Source: Nocardioides alpinus
Lineage (GTDB): Bacteria > Actinomycetota > Actinomycetes > Propionibacteriales > Nocardioidaceae
Direction: 5' to 3'
DNA length: 64,000 bases
NCBI RefSeq assembly: GCF_900112035.1
Contig: NZ_FOKC01000014.1
Span: 52,467-116,466, forward strand
Shown here one piece after another: positions 9,972 through 18,324 of this stretch. A program made the position numbers and the translations under genes. Positions within the stretch are counted from its first letter, which is position 1. Every line of letters starts with the position of its first letter. Under the pieces are notes generated by a model. It did no database searches. It saw only the letters and a program-made list of their open reading frames with translations, and had not been told where the DNA came from.

Positions 9972-10324
9972 AGTACCTCGTGCTGCTCATCGGCGACGGG
10001 GCGGAGAAGCCGTGGACCGAGCAGACGGAGGACGAGCAGGGCGCCTCGATGGCGAAGTTCGGCGACTTCGACCGGGCATGCACCGAGCACGACGGCGTCG
10101 AGCTGCTCGCCGGCGAGGCCCTGAGCGGTCCGCGCGACGCGACGGTCATGCGCCGGACGTCGGGGCACGTCGAGCTGACCGACGGCCCCTACGCCGAGGT
10201 GATCGAGGGGATGGGCGGGTTCTACCTGATGGAGGCGCCCGACCTCGACGTCGTCGTCGAGCTGCTGCAGCTCCTGCCGCCCTACGACATCCAGATCCAC
10301 CCGACCGTCGACGTGACGCTCTGA
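9968..10324 (+). CDS. DGPF/YCII-related protein 3
   Basis: A 118-residue third paralogue, starting MKYLVLLIGDGAEKPWTEQT and carrying LTDGPYAEVIEGMGGFYLME, with the DGPF core as DGPY. It overlaps the second copy by four bases and is followed 23 bp later by the sigma-factor GTG. Three non-identical tandem DGPF genes may make a hetero-oligomer or act on related ligands; that is inference. Confidence 0.87.
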   Translation: MKYLVLLIGDGAEKPWTEQTEDEQGASMAKFGDFDRACTEHDGVELLAGEALSGPRDATVMRRTSGHVELTDGPYAEVIEGMGGFYLMEAPDLDVVVELLQLLPPYDIQIHPTVDVTL

Positions 10325-10347
10325 GCCCATCGGGCGGGGAGGACCGC

Positions 10348-11574
10348 GTGCAGGGTCTCGAAGAGGTCGTGCGGGAGGAGTGGGGTCGCCTCGTGGCCCT
10401 GCTCCTGTCGCAGTTCCGGCGCCTCGACCTGGTCGAGGATGCGCTGGGTGACGCCGTCGAGTCCGCCAGCCGCACCTGGCCCGTCGACGGCGCACCCGAC
10501 AACCCGGCCGCGTGGCTGATGACCGCCGCGCGGCGCCGCGTGCTCGACCGGCTGCGCACCGAGGAGGTGGCGCGCCGCAAGCTGCCGCTCGTCCGCACCG
10601 ACGTCGTACGCCACCAGGAGGGCGCGCGCACCATGGCCGACACCGGCAGCCTCGTCGAGGACGACGTCCTGCGCCTGGTGCTGATGTGCGCCCACCCGGC
10701 GCTGGCGCCGGAGTCGGCCAGCGCGCTCAGCCTGCGGCTCGTCCTCGGTGTCCCGACCGCCGACATCGCGCGCCTCTTCCTGGTCCCCGAGCCGACCATG
10801 GCGGCGCGGATCACCCGCGCCAAGAAGCGGATCGTGGGTGCCGGGATCCCGTTCGCCGTGCCCGACGCGTCGGTGCTCCCCGACCGCATCGACGTGGTCG
10901 CGCAGACCGCCTACCTCGCCTTCACCGCGGGCTACTCCCCCGGCACCGGTCCGGACCTGCTGCGCGCAGCGGCGTCCGGCGAGGCGATCCGGCTGGTGCG
11001 CGTCGTGCTGGGGCTGCGGCCGGACGAGCCGGCGCTCGTCGCGCTGCTGGCGCTGATGCTGCTCCAGCACTCGCGGCGTGACGCCCGCGAGCACGACGGA
11101 CGCCTGGTGCTCCTGGCCGACCAGGACCGCTCCCGCTGGCACCACGACGAGGTCGCCGAGTCCACCCGGCTGCTGGCCGCACCCTGCCTCGCCGGCCCGA
11201 TCACCCCGCTCACCGCGTCGTACGTCCTGCAGGCCCGGATCGCGGCCGAGCACGCCACCGCACCGAGCGCCGCCGACACCCGCTGGGACCGCATCGTCGG
11301 GCTGTACGACCTGTTGCTGCAGGTGGCACCGTCACCGTCCGCCCGGCTCGCGCGGGCCGTCGCCGTCGCCGAGGACCGCGGTGCGGCCGCCGGCCTCGAC
11401 GCCCTCGAAGGTCTGGAGATCCCCGACAGCCACCGTCCGGCTGCTGTCCGCGCCGAGCTGCTGTCCCGCTCGGGGGACGTGGACGCGGCGCGGGCGGCGT
11501 ACGACCAGGCGATCGCCGCATGCCGCAACGACGTCGAGCGCGCGTTCCTCGAGGAGAGACGGGCCGAGCTCTAG
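10348..11574 (+). CDS. ECF42-type RNA polymerase sigma factor with C-terminal extension (copy 1)
   Basis: A 408-residue protein. Sigma region 2 spans about residues 1-75 (DNPAAWLMTAARRRVLDRLR) and sigma region 4 about 105-165 (EDDVLRLVLMCAHPALAPES, then PEPTMAARITRAKKRI). About 230 residues follow, the DUF6596/TPR-like extension of ECF42 sigma factors. These factors lack a classic anti-sigma and the extension is thought to control activity. In this copy the usual YLIFNEGY motif reads AYLAFTAGYSPGTG, a clear divergence. A GGGGAGGA site precedes the GTG start. Its stop overlaps the convergent glgC stop within a CTAG tetranucleotide. Confidence 0.9.
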   Translation: MQGLEEVVREEWGRLVALLLSQFRRLDLVEDALGDAVESASRTWPVDGAPDNPAAWLMTAARRRVLDRLRTEEVARRKLPLVRTDVVRHQEGARTMADTGSLVEDDVLRLVLMCAHPALAPESASALSLRLVLGVPTADIARLFLVPEPTMAARITRAKKRIVGAGIPFAVPDASVLPDRIDVVAQTAYLAFTAGYSPGTGPDLLRAAASGEAIRLVRVVLGLRPDEPALVALLALMLLQHSRRDAREHDGRLVLLADQDRSRWHHDEVAESTRLLAAPCLAGPITPLTASYVLQARIAAEHATAPSAADTRWDRIVGLYDLLLQVAPSPSARLARAVAVAEDRGAAAGLDALEGLEIPDSHRPAAVRAELLSRSGDVDAARAAYDQAIAACRNDVERAFLEERRAEL

Positions 11575-12824
11575 TCGGTCGGCACCTTCTGCTGCTTGGC
11601 CAGCACGGTGAGCCCCTCGTCCACGACGAAGCCGCGGGCGCGGTCCTCGTCGTGGTCGACGCCGATGCGCGCGCCCGGCGGGACGATGACGCCCTTGTCG
11701 AGGATCGCGTTGCGCACCACCGCGCCCTCGCCGATCTGCACCCCGTCCATGAGCACGGAGTCGGACACCTCGGCACCGTCCTTGACCCACACCGCCGGCG
11801 ACAGGACCGACTGGTTGACGGTGCCGCCGGTGACGACCACGCCGGGCGACAGGATCGAGTTGAAGGTCGAGACGCCGGCCCCGCTGGCGCCCTCGACCAG
11901 CTTGGCCGGCGGGTGCGGGCCGTAGCTGGTGTAGATGGGCCATGCGTTGTTGTAGAGGTTGAAGACCGGCAGCGGCGAGACGAGGTCCTTGTGCGCGTCG
12001 TAGTAGGACCGCATGGTCCCGACGTCGCGCCAGTAGCCGCGGTCGCGGTCGGTCGAGCCGGGGACCTCGTTGTCCTTGTAGTCGTAGACCGCGGACTCCG
12101 CCTTGTCGACGAACCAGGGCACGATGTCGCCACCCATGTCGTGCTTGGACTGGTCGCGGTCCGCGTCGCGCGTGACGGCGTCGACCAGCGCGTCGGCGGT
12201 GAAGACGTAGTTGCCCATGCTCGCGAGGACCTCGTCGGGCGAGTCGGGCAAGCCCACGGGGTCGGTCGGCTTCTCGAGGAACGCCCGGATCTGCTGCGGG
12301 TTGGTCGGGTCGACGTCGATCACGCCGAACTGGTCGGCGAGGCTGATCGGCTGGCGGATCGCCGCGACCGTGCAGCCGGCGCCGGACTCCACGTGGTCGG
12401 CGACCATCTGCGAGAAGTCCATCCGGTAGACGTGGTCGGCGCCGACGACCACGACGATGTCGGGTCGCTCGTCGGTGAGCAGGTTGAGCGACTGGAAGAT
12501 CGCGTCCGCGCTGCCGAGGTACCACCGCTTGCCCACGCGCTGCTGGGCCGGCACCGGGGTGACGTAGTTGCCCAGCAGGTTCGACATCCGCCAGGTCGTC
12601 GTGACGTGCCGGTCGAGGCTGTGCGACTTGTACTGCGTCAGCACGACGACCTTGAGGTAGCCGGAGTTCACGACGTTGGACAGCGCGAAGTCGATCAGCC
12701 GGTAGATCCCGCCGAACGGGACTGCCGGTTTGGCGCGGTCGGCGGTGAGCGGCATCAGGCGCTTGCCCTCACCGCCTGCCAGGACGACGGCGAGAACCTT
12801 CTTGCGCGGGGGCGTGATGGCCAT
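11571..12824 (-). CDS. glgC: Glucose-1-phosphate adenylyltransferase (ADP-glucose pyrophosphorylase)
   Basis: A 417-residue enzyme making ADP-glucose from glucose-1-phosphate and ATP. The N-terminal nucleotidyltransferase domain begins VLAVVLAGGEGKRLMPLT, with AKPAVPFGGIYRLIDFALSN shortly after and EKPTDP and DKAESAVYDY further on; a left-handed beta-helix (hexapeptide-like) domain ends the protein. It is divergent from glgM with 73 bp between them, the arrangement found in other actinobacteria. TAGTTT lies six bases before the ATG, so the mRNA is probably leaderless. Confidence 0.96.
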   Translation of the reverse strand: MAITPPRKKVLAVVLAGGEGKRLMPLTADRAKPAVPFGGIYRLIDFALSNVVNSGYLKVVVLTQYKSHSLDRHVTTTWRMSNLLGNYVTPVPAQQRVGKRWYLGSADAIFQSLNLLTDERPDIVVVVGADHVYRMDFSQMVADHVESGAGCTVAAIRQPISLADQFGVIDVDPTNPQQIRAFLEKPTDPVGLPDSPDEVLASMGNYVFTADALVDAVTRDADRDQSKHDMGGDIVPWFVDKAESAVYDYKDNEVPGSTDRDRGYWRDVGTMRSYYDAHKDLVSPLPVFNLYNNAWPIYTSYGPHPPAKLVEGASGAGVSTFNSILSPGVVVTGGTVNQSVLSPAVWVKDGAEVSDSVLMDGVQIGEGAVVRNAILDKGVIVPPGARIGVDHDEDRARGFVVDEGLTVLAKQQKVPTD

Positions 12825-12830
12825 GCGACG

Positions 12831-12836
12831 AAACTA
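12831..12836 (-). promoter_or_regulatory. -10 element of leaderless promoter for glgC
   Basis: Leftward TAGTTT, six bases from the ATG at 12824; mirrors the glgM promoter 50 bp away. Confidence 0.6.
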
Positions 12837-12885
12837 GCCGTCCGGAGGGGCGCGGTCGACCTCCCTCGGTGGCGCGTTTTGCGAC

Positions 12886-12891
12886 TAGGTT
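12886..12891 (+). promoter_or_regulatory. -10 element of leaderless promoter for glgM
   Basis: TAGGTT, six bases from the ATG at 12898; no ribosome-binding site is present. Confidence 0.6.
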
Positions 12892-12897
12892 CGGCAC

Positions 12898-14085
12898 ATG
12901 CGCATCGACGTCCTCAGCAAGGAGTACCCACCCGAGGTCTACGGCGGCGCAGGTGTCCACGTCGCCGAGCTGGTCCGCGCGCTGCGCGTGCTGCCCGACA
13001 TGGACGCACGGGTGCGCTGCTTCGGCGCGCCGCGCTCGGAGCCCGGCACCACGGCGTACGCCGAGCCGGAGACGCTCGCCGCCGCCAACGGTGCGATCCG
13101 CACCCTGGGCGTCGACCTCGCCATGGTCGACGACTGCGCCGGTGCCGACCTCGTGCACTCGCACACCTGGTACGCCAACATGGCCGGTCACCTCGCCGGC
13201 CTGATGCACGGCATCCCCCACGTCGTCAGCGCCCACTCCCTCGAGCCGATGCGGCCGTGGAAGGCCGAGCAGCTCGGCGGCGGCTACGCCCTGTCGAGCT
13301 GGGTCGAGCGGACCGCGTACGAGGGTGCCGCGGGGATCGTCGCGGTGAGCGCGGCGATGCGCGACGACGTGCTGCGCAGCTATCCGGCGGTCGATCCTGC
13401 TCGCGTGCACGTGGTGCACAACGGCATCGACACCTCGCAGTGGTCCCCGATGCCGAATCCCGACCGCGTCCGCGAGCTCGGCGTCGACCCTGACCGCCCG
13501 AGCGTGATCTTCGTCGGCCGGATCACCCGCCAGAAGGGCCTGCCGCTGTTCCTCCGCGCGGCTGCCGCACTGCCCCCCGACGTCCAGCTCGTGCTGTGCG
13601 CCGGCGCACCGGACACCCCGGAGATCGAGGCCGAGGTGCGTGGCCTCGTCGAGCAGCTCGCCGCCACCCGGTCCGGCGTGGTGTGGATCGCCGAGATGCT
13701 GCCGCGGCCCGACGTCGTCGCGCTGCTGACCGCCGCCACCGTCTTCGCCTGCCCGTCGATCTACGAGCCGCTCGGCATCGTCAACCTCGAGGCGATGGCC
13801 TGCGAGACCGCCGTCGTCGCCACCGCCACCGGCGGGATCCCGGAGGTCGTGGTGCACGGCGAGACCGGATGGCTCGTCCCGATCGACCAGGCCACCGACG
13901 GCACCGGCACTCCCCTCGACCCGGAGAAGTACGTCGCCGACCTCGGCGCCGCCCTCACCGACGCGGTCAGCGACCCCGAGCGCGCACGGACCTACGGCAT
14001 CGCCGGGCGCCGGCGGGCCGAGGAGTCGTTCAGCTGGGACGCGATCGCCGGACGGACGCTGGAGCTCTACCGCTCGCTGACCTGA
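12898..14085 (+). CDS. glgM: GT4-family glycogen synthase / alpha-maltose-1-phosphate synthase
   Basis: A 395-residue glycosyltransferase. The N-domain starts MRIDVLSKEYPPEVYGGAG with the glycine-rich loop, and the C-domain carries FVGRITRQKGLPLF and the EPLGIVNLE motif with the two glutamates of retaining GT4 enzymes. Annotated in many genomes as glgA; the mycobacterial orthologue paired with GlgC (GlgM) makes maltose-1-phosphate from ADP-glucose and glucose-1-phosphate. Which activity dominates here cannot be read from sequence. The stop codon lies inside a five-copy CTGAC tandem repeat. Confidence 0.93.
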   Translation: MRIDVLSKEYPPEVYGGAGVHVAELVRALRVLPDMDARVRCFGAPRSEPGTTAYAEPETLAAANGAIRTLGVDLAMVDDCAGADLVHSHTWYANMAGHLAGLMHGIPHVVSAHSLEPMRPWKAEQLGGGYALSSWVERTAYEGAAGIVAVSAAMRDDVLRSYPAVDPARVHVVHNGIDTSQWSPMPNPDRVRELGVDPDRPSVIFVGRITRQKGLPLFLRAAAALPPDVQLVLCAGAPDTPEIEAEVRGLVEQLAATRSGVVWIAEMLPRPDVVALLTAATVFACPSIYEPLGIVNLEAMACETAVVATATGGIPEVVVHGETGWLVPIDQATDGTGTPLDPEKYVADLGAALTDAVSDPERARTYGIAGRRRAEESFSWDAIAGRTLELYRSLT

Positions 14086-14101
14086 CCTGACCTGACCTGA
14101 C
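14077..14101 (+). repeat. Five tandem copies of CTGAC across the glgM stop codon
   Basis: Five uninterrupted CTGAC units, the first ones coding for the last residues and stop of glgM. A gain or loss of one unit would keep a TGA nearby because each unit contains TGA in rotating frame, so the effect on the protein would be small. Confidence 0.8.
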
Positions 14102-14121
14102 CTGCTCACCGTGGCGGGCGT

Positions 14122-14202
14122 CGTCGTACGGACCGACCGTGCGTGCGCGACGGCCCGGCCCGCTTGGCCTCGGCGTACGACCGGCGTTCGGTCCGTACGA
14201 CG
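14122..14202. repeat. 15-bp perfect inverted repeat with 51-nt spacer
   Basis: CGTCGTACGGACCGA at 14122-14136 and its exact reverse complement at 14188-14202. The right arm recurs at 15161-15173 as GGTCCGTACGACG, on the far side of the AbiEi-DUF559 gene. The element may be an operator pair, a large hairpin, or the edge of an inserted unit. Confidence 0.6.
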
Positions 14203-14252
14203 GCCTGTGGAGAGGGCGAGCAGACCCCGGTCACTGACGTCAGGCTGGCGTC

Positions 14253-15131
14253 ATGGAGATCTCAGCCATCATGCCCGTCCTCGGAGGCGTGGCCACGCGT
14301 CGCATGCTGATCAACGCCACCTCCCGCCGTGAGTTCGAGGACGCTGTGTCGTCGGGTGCGTTGGTGCGCGTGAACCGCGGCCGGTACGCCGTACCCGGCG
14401 TCCACGAGGGGACCGAGCTCGCCCTCAGGGTCACCGGACACGTGTGCCTCGTCTCGGCCGCGCTCAGCCACGGCTGGAAGGTCAAGCTCGTGCCCGCGCT
14501 GCCACAGATCGTCGTGCCGAAGGACCGTCGGATCCCTCCTGCGGTCCGCTCGTCCATGGAGCTCGTCTGGGCCGACCTGTCGCACGAGCAGGTCGAGGGA
14601 CTGGCGACCGACGCCTCCACCACGCTCGAGATGTGCGGACGTCGGCTCCCGTTCGACGAGGCGCTGTCGGTCGCGGACTCTGCGCTGAGGGAAGGCTTCC
14701 CACGTCAGGAGCTGCTGCACATCGCCGAGTCGGCCAGGGGCCCCGGATCGGCGCGACTGCGGCGGGTGGCGGCGATGGCCGACGGGCGGGCGGCCAACCC
14801 GTTCGAGTCGGTGCTCCGTGCCATCGCGGCCGCCGTCCCCGGCCTGGACGTCGAGCCGCAGGTCCAGGTCCGTGGCGACCTGGGGCTGGACGTGCGCTGC
14901 GACCTGGCTGACCGAGGGCTGCGGATCGTGCTCGAGGCCGACTCGTTCGAGTGGCACGGAGACCGGGCGGCACTCAGGCGCGACGCCCGTCGCTATGACC
15001 TGCTCGTCGCCGACGGCTGGACCGTGCTGCGCTTCGCGTGGGAGGACGTCATGCACGACCAGGACTGGGTGCGACAGGTCCTCACTCTCGTCGTCGAACG
15101 GACCCAACGGGCCGGGTCGGCGCGGACGTAG
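14253..15131 (+). CDS. AbiEi-like winged-helix plus DUF559 (Vsr-fold) protein
   Basis: A 292-residue protein. The N-terminal about 150 residues (ATRRMLINATSRREFEDAVS, then GALVRVNRGRYAVPGV) match the winged-helix antitoxin domain of the AbiEi family. The C-terminal 100 residues (LDVRCDLADRGLRIVLEADS, FEWHGDRAALRRDARRYDLL, VLRFAWEDV) match DUF559, a PD-(D/E)XK nuclease-like fold related to Vsr. Such fusions are multi-copy in Nocardioides-like genomes; the role is unknown and no separate AbiEii toxin is adjacent. The gene sits between glgM and the symporter, flanked by short repeats and followed by a strong terminator. Confidence 0.8.
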   Translation: MEISAIMPVLGGVATRRMLINATSRREFEDAVSSGALVRVNRGRYAVPGVHEGTELALRVTGHVCLVSAALSHGWKVKLVPALPQIVVPKDRRIPPAVRSSMELVWADLSHEQVEGLATDASTTLEMCGRRLPFDEALSVADSALREGFPRQELLHIAESARGPGSARLRRVAAMADGRAANPFESVLRAIAAAVPGLDVEPQVQVRGDLGLDVRCDLADRGLRIVLEADSFEWHGDRAALRRDARRYDLLVADGWTVLRFAWEDVMHDQDWVRQVLTLVVERTQRAGSART

Positions 15132-15168
15132 GCGCGAAGGCGGCGACCTCGGGCTCGTTGGGTCCGTA

Positions 15169-15211
15169 CGACGACGCGCCCCGGACCGGGCGGGTCCGGG
15201 GCGCGTCGTCG
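15169..15211. terminator. Bidirectional terminator with perfect 19-bp stem
   Basis: Arms 15169-15187 and 15193-15211 are exact reverse complements with a 5-nt GGGCG loop. It separates the convergent DUF559 gene and symporter gene, whose stop is at 15217. Very stable, without U-tract. Confidence 0.85.
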
Positions 15212-15216
15212 GATGG

Positions 15217-16584
15217 TCAGCGACCGGCGGACACCGGGTCTCCGGCCTCGACCGGAGCCGGGGTGTAGCCGTGGTCGTCGTCGACCATCGTGGTCTCGTC
15301 GAACGGGTCGTCGCCGGACAGCACGCGGTCGAGCTGGTCGTGGTCGAGCGTGTGCGTCCAGTGGCCGACGAGGATCGTGGCCACCGAGTTGCCGGCGAAG
15401 TTGGTCACGGCGCGGGCCTCGGACATGAAACGGTCGATGCCGACGATCAGGCCGACCCCGTCGAGGAGCTCGGGGCGGTGCGAGGAGAGGCCACCCGCCA
15501 GGGTCGCCAGGCCGGCGCCGGTGACGCCCGCCGCACCCTTGGAGGCGATGACCATGAACACCAGGAGCGAGATCTGCTCGCCGATCGAGAGCGGCATGTT
15601 CATCGCGTCGGCGATGAAGATCGAGGCCATCGTCAGGTAGATCGCGGTGCCGTCGAGGTTGAACGAGTACCCCGTGGGGACGACGATGCCGGAGGTCGTC
15701 TTGTCCACGCCCGCGTGGTTCATCTTGGCGATCAGGCGCGGCAGCGCGGTCTCGGACGACGACGTCGACACGATCAGCAGGAACTCGCGGCCGAGGTACT
15801 TCAGCAGGCTGAAGATGTTCACCCCGCTGGCGACCTTGAGGACCACGCCGAGGATGCCGAAGACGAACACCGCGCAGGTGATGTAGAAGGCGATCATGAT
15901 CGTGGCCAGCGCCTTGAGGGCGTCGACGCCGGTCTCACCGACGACCGCGGCGATGGCGCCGAACGCGCCGATCGGGGCGACCCACATGATCATCGCGAGG
16001 ATCCGGAACACGAGCCGCTGGATGTGGCCGATGGCCGTCAGGATCGGCTCCCCCGAGCGACCCATCGCCTGCAGCGCGAATCCGACCAGGAGCGCGACGA
16101 GCAGGGTCTGGAGCACCTCGCCCGAGGTCAGGGACGAGAGCAGCGAGTCGGGGATGATGTGCAGGAGGAAGTCGGTGGTCGTGCCGCTGTCCTCGACCTT
16201 GCCCTGGCCGGCGCTCGCCACCTCGTCGGTGATGTTGAGACCCTCGCCGGGGTCGAGGAGGTTGCCGACCACGAGGCCGATCGCGAGGGCGACGGTCGAC
16301 ATGGTGAGGAAGTAGGCCAGGGCCAGTCCGCCGACCTTGCCGACGCTCGCGGCGCTGCGGACCGAGCCGACGCCGAGGACGATCGTGCAGAAGATGATGG
16401 GCTGGATCATCATCTTGATGAGCGCCACGAAGCCCTCGCCGATGGGCTTGAGGCCGGTCGCGAACTCGGGTGCCACGAAGCCGACGACGATGCCGAGCGC
16501 CACCGCCGCGATGACCGCGATGTAGAGGTAGTGGGTGCGATCGCGCCGGGTCTCCGGCGGCGTCACCTGGGGGGTGGTGCTCAT
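15217..16584 (-). CDS. Dicarboxylate/amino acid:cation symporter (DctA/GltP family)
   Basis: A 455-residue membrane carrier with eight or more hydrophobic helices. It shows the family's serine-rich reentrant loop (LIVSTSSSETALPRLIAKM) and the helix TGYSFNLDGTAIYLTMASIF, the DAACS NxDG motif; both line the substrate site. It should import C4-dicarboxylates or acidic amino acids with H+ or Na+. The ATG at 16584 is chosen because AGGAGG precedes it by six bases; the upstream extension covers the intergenic control region. The divergent DcuS/DcuR-like system suggests the substrate is a C4-dicarboxylate or citrate-like acid and that expression is substrate induced. Confidence 0.92.
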   Translation of the reverse strand: MSTTPQVTPPETRRDRTHYLYIAVIAAVALGIVVGFVAPEFATGLKPIGEGFVALIKMMIQPIIFCTIVLGVGSVRSAASVGKVGGLALAYFLTMSTVALAIGLVVGNLLDPGEGLNITDEVASAGQGKVEDSGTTTDFLLHIIPDSLLSSLTSGEVLQTLLVALLVGFALQAMGRSGEPILTAIGHIQRLVFRILAMIMWVAPIGAFGAIAAVVGETGVDALKALATIMIAFYITCAVFVFGILGVVLKVASGVNIFSLLKYLGREFLLIVSTSSSETALPRLIAKMNHAGVDKTTSGIVVPTGYSFNLDGTAIYLTMASIFIADAMNMPLSIGEQISLLVFMVIASKGAAGVTGAGLATLAGGLSSHRPELLDGVGLIVGIDRFMSEARAVTNFAGNSVATILVGHWTHTLDHDQLDRVLSGDDPFDETTMVDDDHGYTPAPVEAGDPVSAGR

Positions 16585-16645
16585 CTGGTCCTCCTGGTCT
16601 CGGGCCCGGCGTGCGCCGGCCTCGTCCGCCATCGTGGTGACACCT

Positions 16646-16659
16646 GTGACCGCGGTCAC
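16646..16659. promoter_or_regulatory. 14-bp perfect palindrome, candidate response-regulator operator
   Basis: GTGACCGCGGTCAC is fully palindromic. It sits between the divergent symporter and sensor-kinase genes, 62 bp and 61 bp from the two start codons, next to a related GGTGACACC half-site at 16636-16644. This is where the DcuR-like regulator, or CRP-like regulators that favour GTGA-TCAC sites, would bind. Confidence 0.55.
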
Positions 16660-16719
16660 CGTTTCGTACGTTGTGTTCGCCGTCACAACCCCCCTCCGCG
16701 GTGGGGCACAATGCGGCCC

Positions 16720-18324
16720 ATGACGCGTCGCGCCGAGGGCGAGAGCCCGGTGGCCCGCCAGATCCTGCTGCTGCAGGTCGGCGTCGTCGTGGTCCTGGTG
16801 GTCACCGCCGTCGCGCTCGCCTCGCTCGACGCCCGCCGCGACTCGCGTGAGTCAGCCAGCGACCGGGCGACGGCCGTCGCGCGCTCGGTCGCCGACTCCC
16901 CCTTCGTGCGCGAGGCTGCCCAGTCCGACGACCCCACCGCCTCGTTGCAGCCCTTCGCCGAGGAGGTCCGCATCGACACCGGCACCGACTTCGTGGTCGT
17001 GATGGACACCGACCGGATCCGCTGGACGCACCCCGACACCTCCCAGATCGGCGGCCGGTTCGTCGGCGGCGTCGGTGCCGCACCCGAGGGGCAGGTGTTC
17101 ACCCAGGAGTACGTCGGCACGCTGGGGCCGTCGGTGCGCGCCGTCGTGCCCGTCGTGGACGCCGACGAGGTCGTCGCCCTGGTGGCGGTCGGCATCACCG
17201 TCGACCGGCTGGACCGCCAGCTCCTGCGCGACCTGCCCGGCATCGCCCTCGCGGCCGGCGCGACCCTCGCGGCCGGGCTGCTGGGCGCATGGCTGATCGC
17301 CCGCCGCCTGCGTCGCCAGACCCACGGCCTCGGCGAGCGCGAGATCACCCGGATGTACGAGTACTACCGGGCCGTCCTGGGCGCCGTGCGCGAGGGACTG
17401 CTCCTGGTCGACGACGACCTGCGGGTCCAGCTCGTCAACGAGGAGGCCGTGCGGCTCCTCGCGCTGCCCGACGACGTCGAGGGTCGCTCGCTCGACGACC
17501 TCGGCCTGCCGCCGGGGCTGGTGGCGGCCGTCGAGCGTCGTACGGCACTGGCCGACGAGACCTACGTCCTGGGCCAGCAGGTGCTGGTCTTCAGCTCGGC
17601 GCCGGCCTACTGGCGCGAGGCCGAGGTGGGCGCGGTGGTCACGGTCCGCGACCGGACCGAGCTGCAGGCCGTGACCGGCGAGCTCGACCTCGTGCGCGGG
17701 CTCACCGAGTCGCTGCGCGCGCAGAACCACGAGGCCGCCAACCGGCTGCACACCATCGTGTCGCTGGTGGAGATGGGCCGCACCGACCAGGCCGTGGCGT
17801 TCGCGACCGCCGAGCTCGAGGTCGCCCAGGGGCTGGCCGACGAGCTCGTGTCGGCCGTCGACGAGCCGGTGCTCGCAGCGCTCCTGCTCGGCAAGACCGC
17901 GCAGGCCGCGGAGCGTGGCATCGACCTGGAGATCCTCGGCGCCCTCCCGTCCGAGCTGCCGATCGAGCCCCGCGACCTCGTCGCCCTCGTCGGCAACCTC
18001 GTCGACAACGCCTTCGACGCCGTCGCGCTGACCCGGGTCCGCACCCCTCAGCGGGTCCGGATCGAGCTCGCCGGCGACACCGACGACCTCCGCATCGCGG
18101 TCGAGGACTCCGGTCCCGGCATCGCCGTCGAGGACCGGCAGCACGTCCTCGAGCGCGGCTGGTCGAGCAAGGCCCAGGAAGGGCGAGGGCTCGGCCTGGC
18201 GATCGTCACCCAGGTCGTGTCCCAGCACGGCGGCACGCTCGACGTCACCGACTCCCCGCTCGGCGGAGCGCGCTTCGCGGTCGGCGTACGACGCCGGGCC
18301 GGCGTGCGCGGCGGTGAGGCGTGA
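16720..18324 (+). CDS. DcuS/CitA-type sensor histidine kinase
   Basis: A 534-residue membrane kinase. An N-terminal helix (about 12-32) and a second at about 175-195 flank an extracytoplasmic sensing domain of about 135 residues; a PAS domain follows (REGLLLVDDDLRVQLVNEEA), then a CitA-type phosphoacceptor region with LRAQNHEAANRLHTI and a HATPase with NLVDNAFDAV, DSGPGIA and GRGLGLAIV motifs. Ligand is probably the acid carried by the divergent symporter. The ATG at 16720 lies seven bases after CACAAT; an in-frame ATG at 16711 is an alternative. Its stop overlaps the regulator GTG. Confidence 0.92.
   Translation: MTRRAEGESPVARQILLLQVGVVVVLVVTAVALASLDARRDSRESASDRATAVARSVADSPFVREAAQSDDPTASLQPFAEEVRIDTGTDFVVVMDTDRIRWTHPDTSQIGGRFVGGVGAAPEGQVFTQEYVGTLGPSVRAVVPVVDADEVVALVAVGITVDRLDRQLLRDLPGIALAAGATLAAGLLGAWLIARRLRRQTHGLGEREITRMYEYYRAVLGAVREGLLLVDDDLRVQLVNEEAVRLLALPDDVEGRSLDDLGLPPGLVAAVERRTALADETYVLGQQVLVFSSAPAYWREAEVGAVVTVRDRTELQAVTGELDLVRGLTESLRAQNHEAANRLHTIVSLVEMGRTDQAVAFATAELEVAQGLADELVSAVDEPVLAALLLGKTAQAAERGIDLEILGALPSELPIEPRDLVALVGNLVDNAFDAVALTRVRTPQRVRIELAGDTDDLRIAVEDSGPGIAVEDRQHVLERGWSSKAQEGRGLGLAIVTQVVSQHGGTLDVTDSPLGGARFAVGVRRRAGVRGGEA

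Noticed and set aside
14818..18324. A single 1168-codon rightward frame covering DUF559, symporter and kinase.
   Set aside because: Only the last 534 codons resemble a protein (sensor kinase); the rest is antisense to the symporter and has Arg/Asp/His-rich shadow composition.
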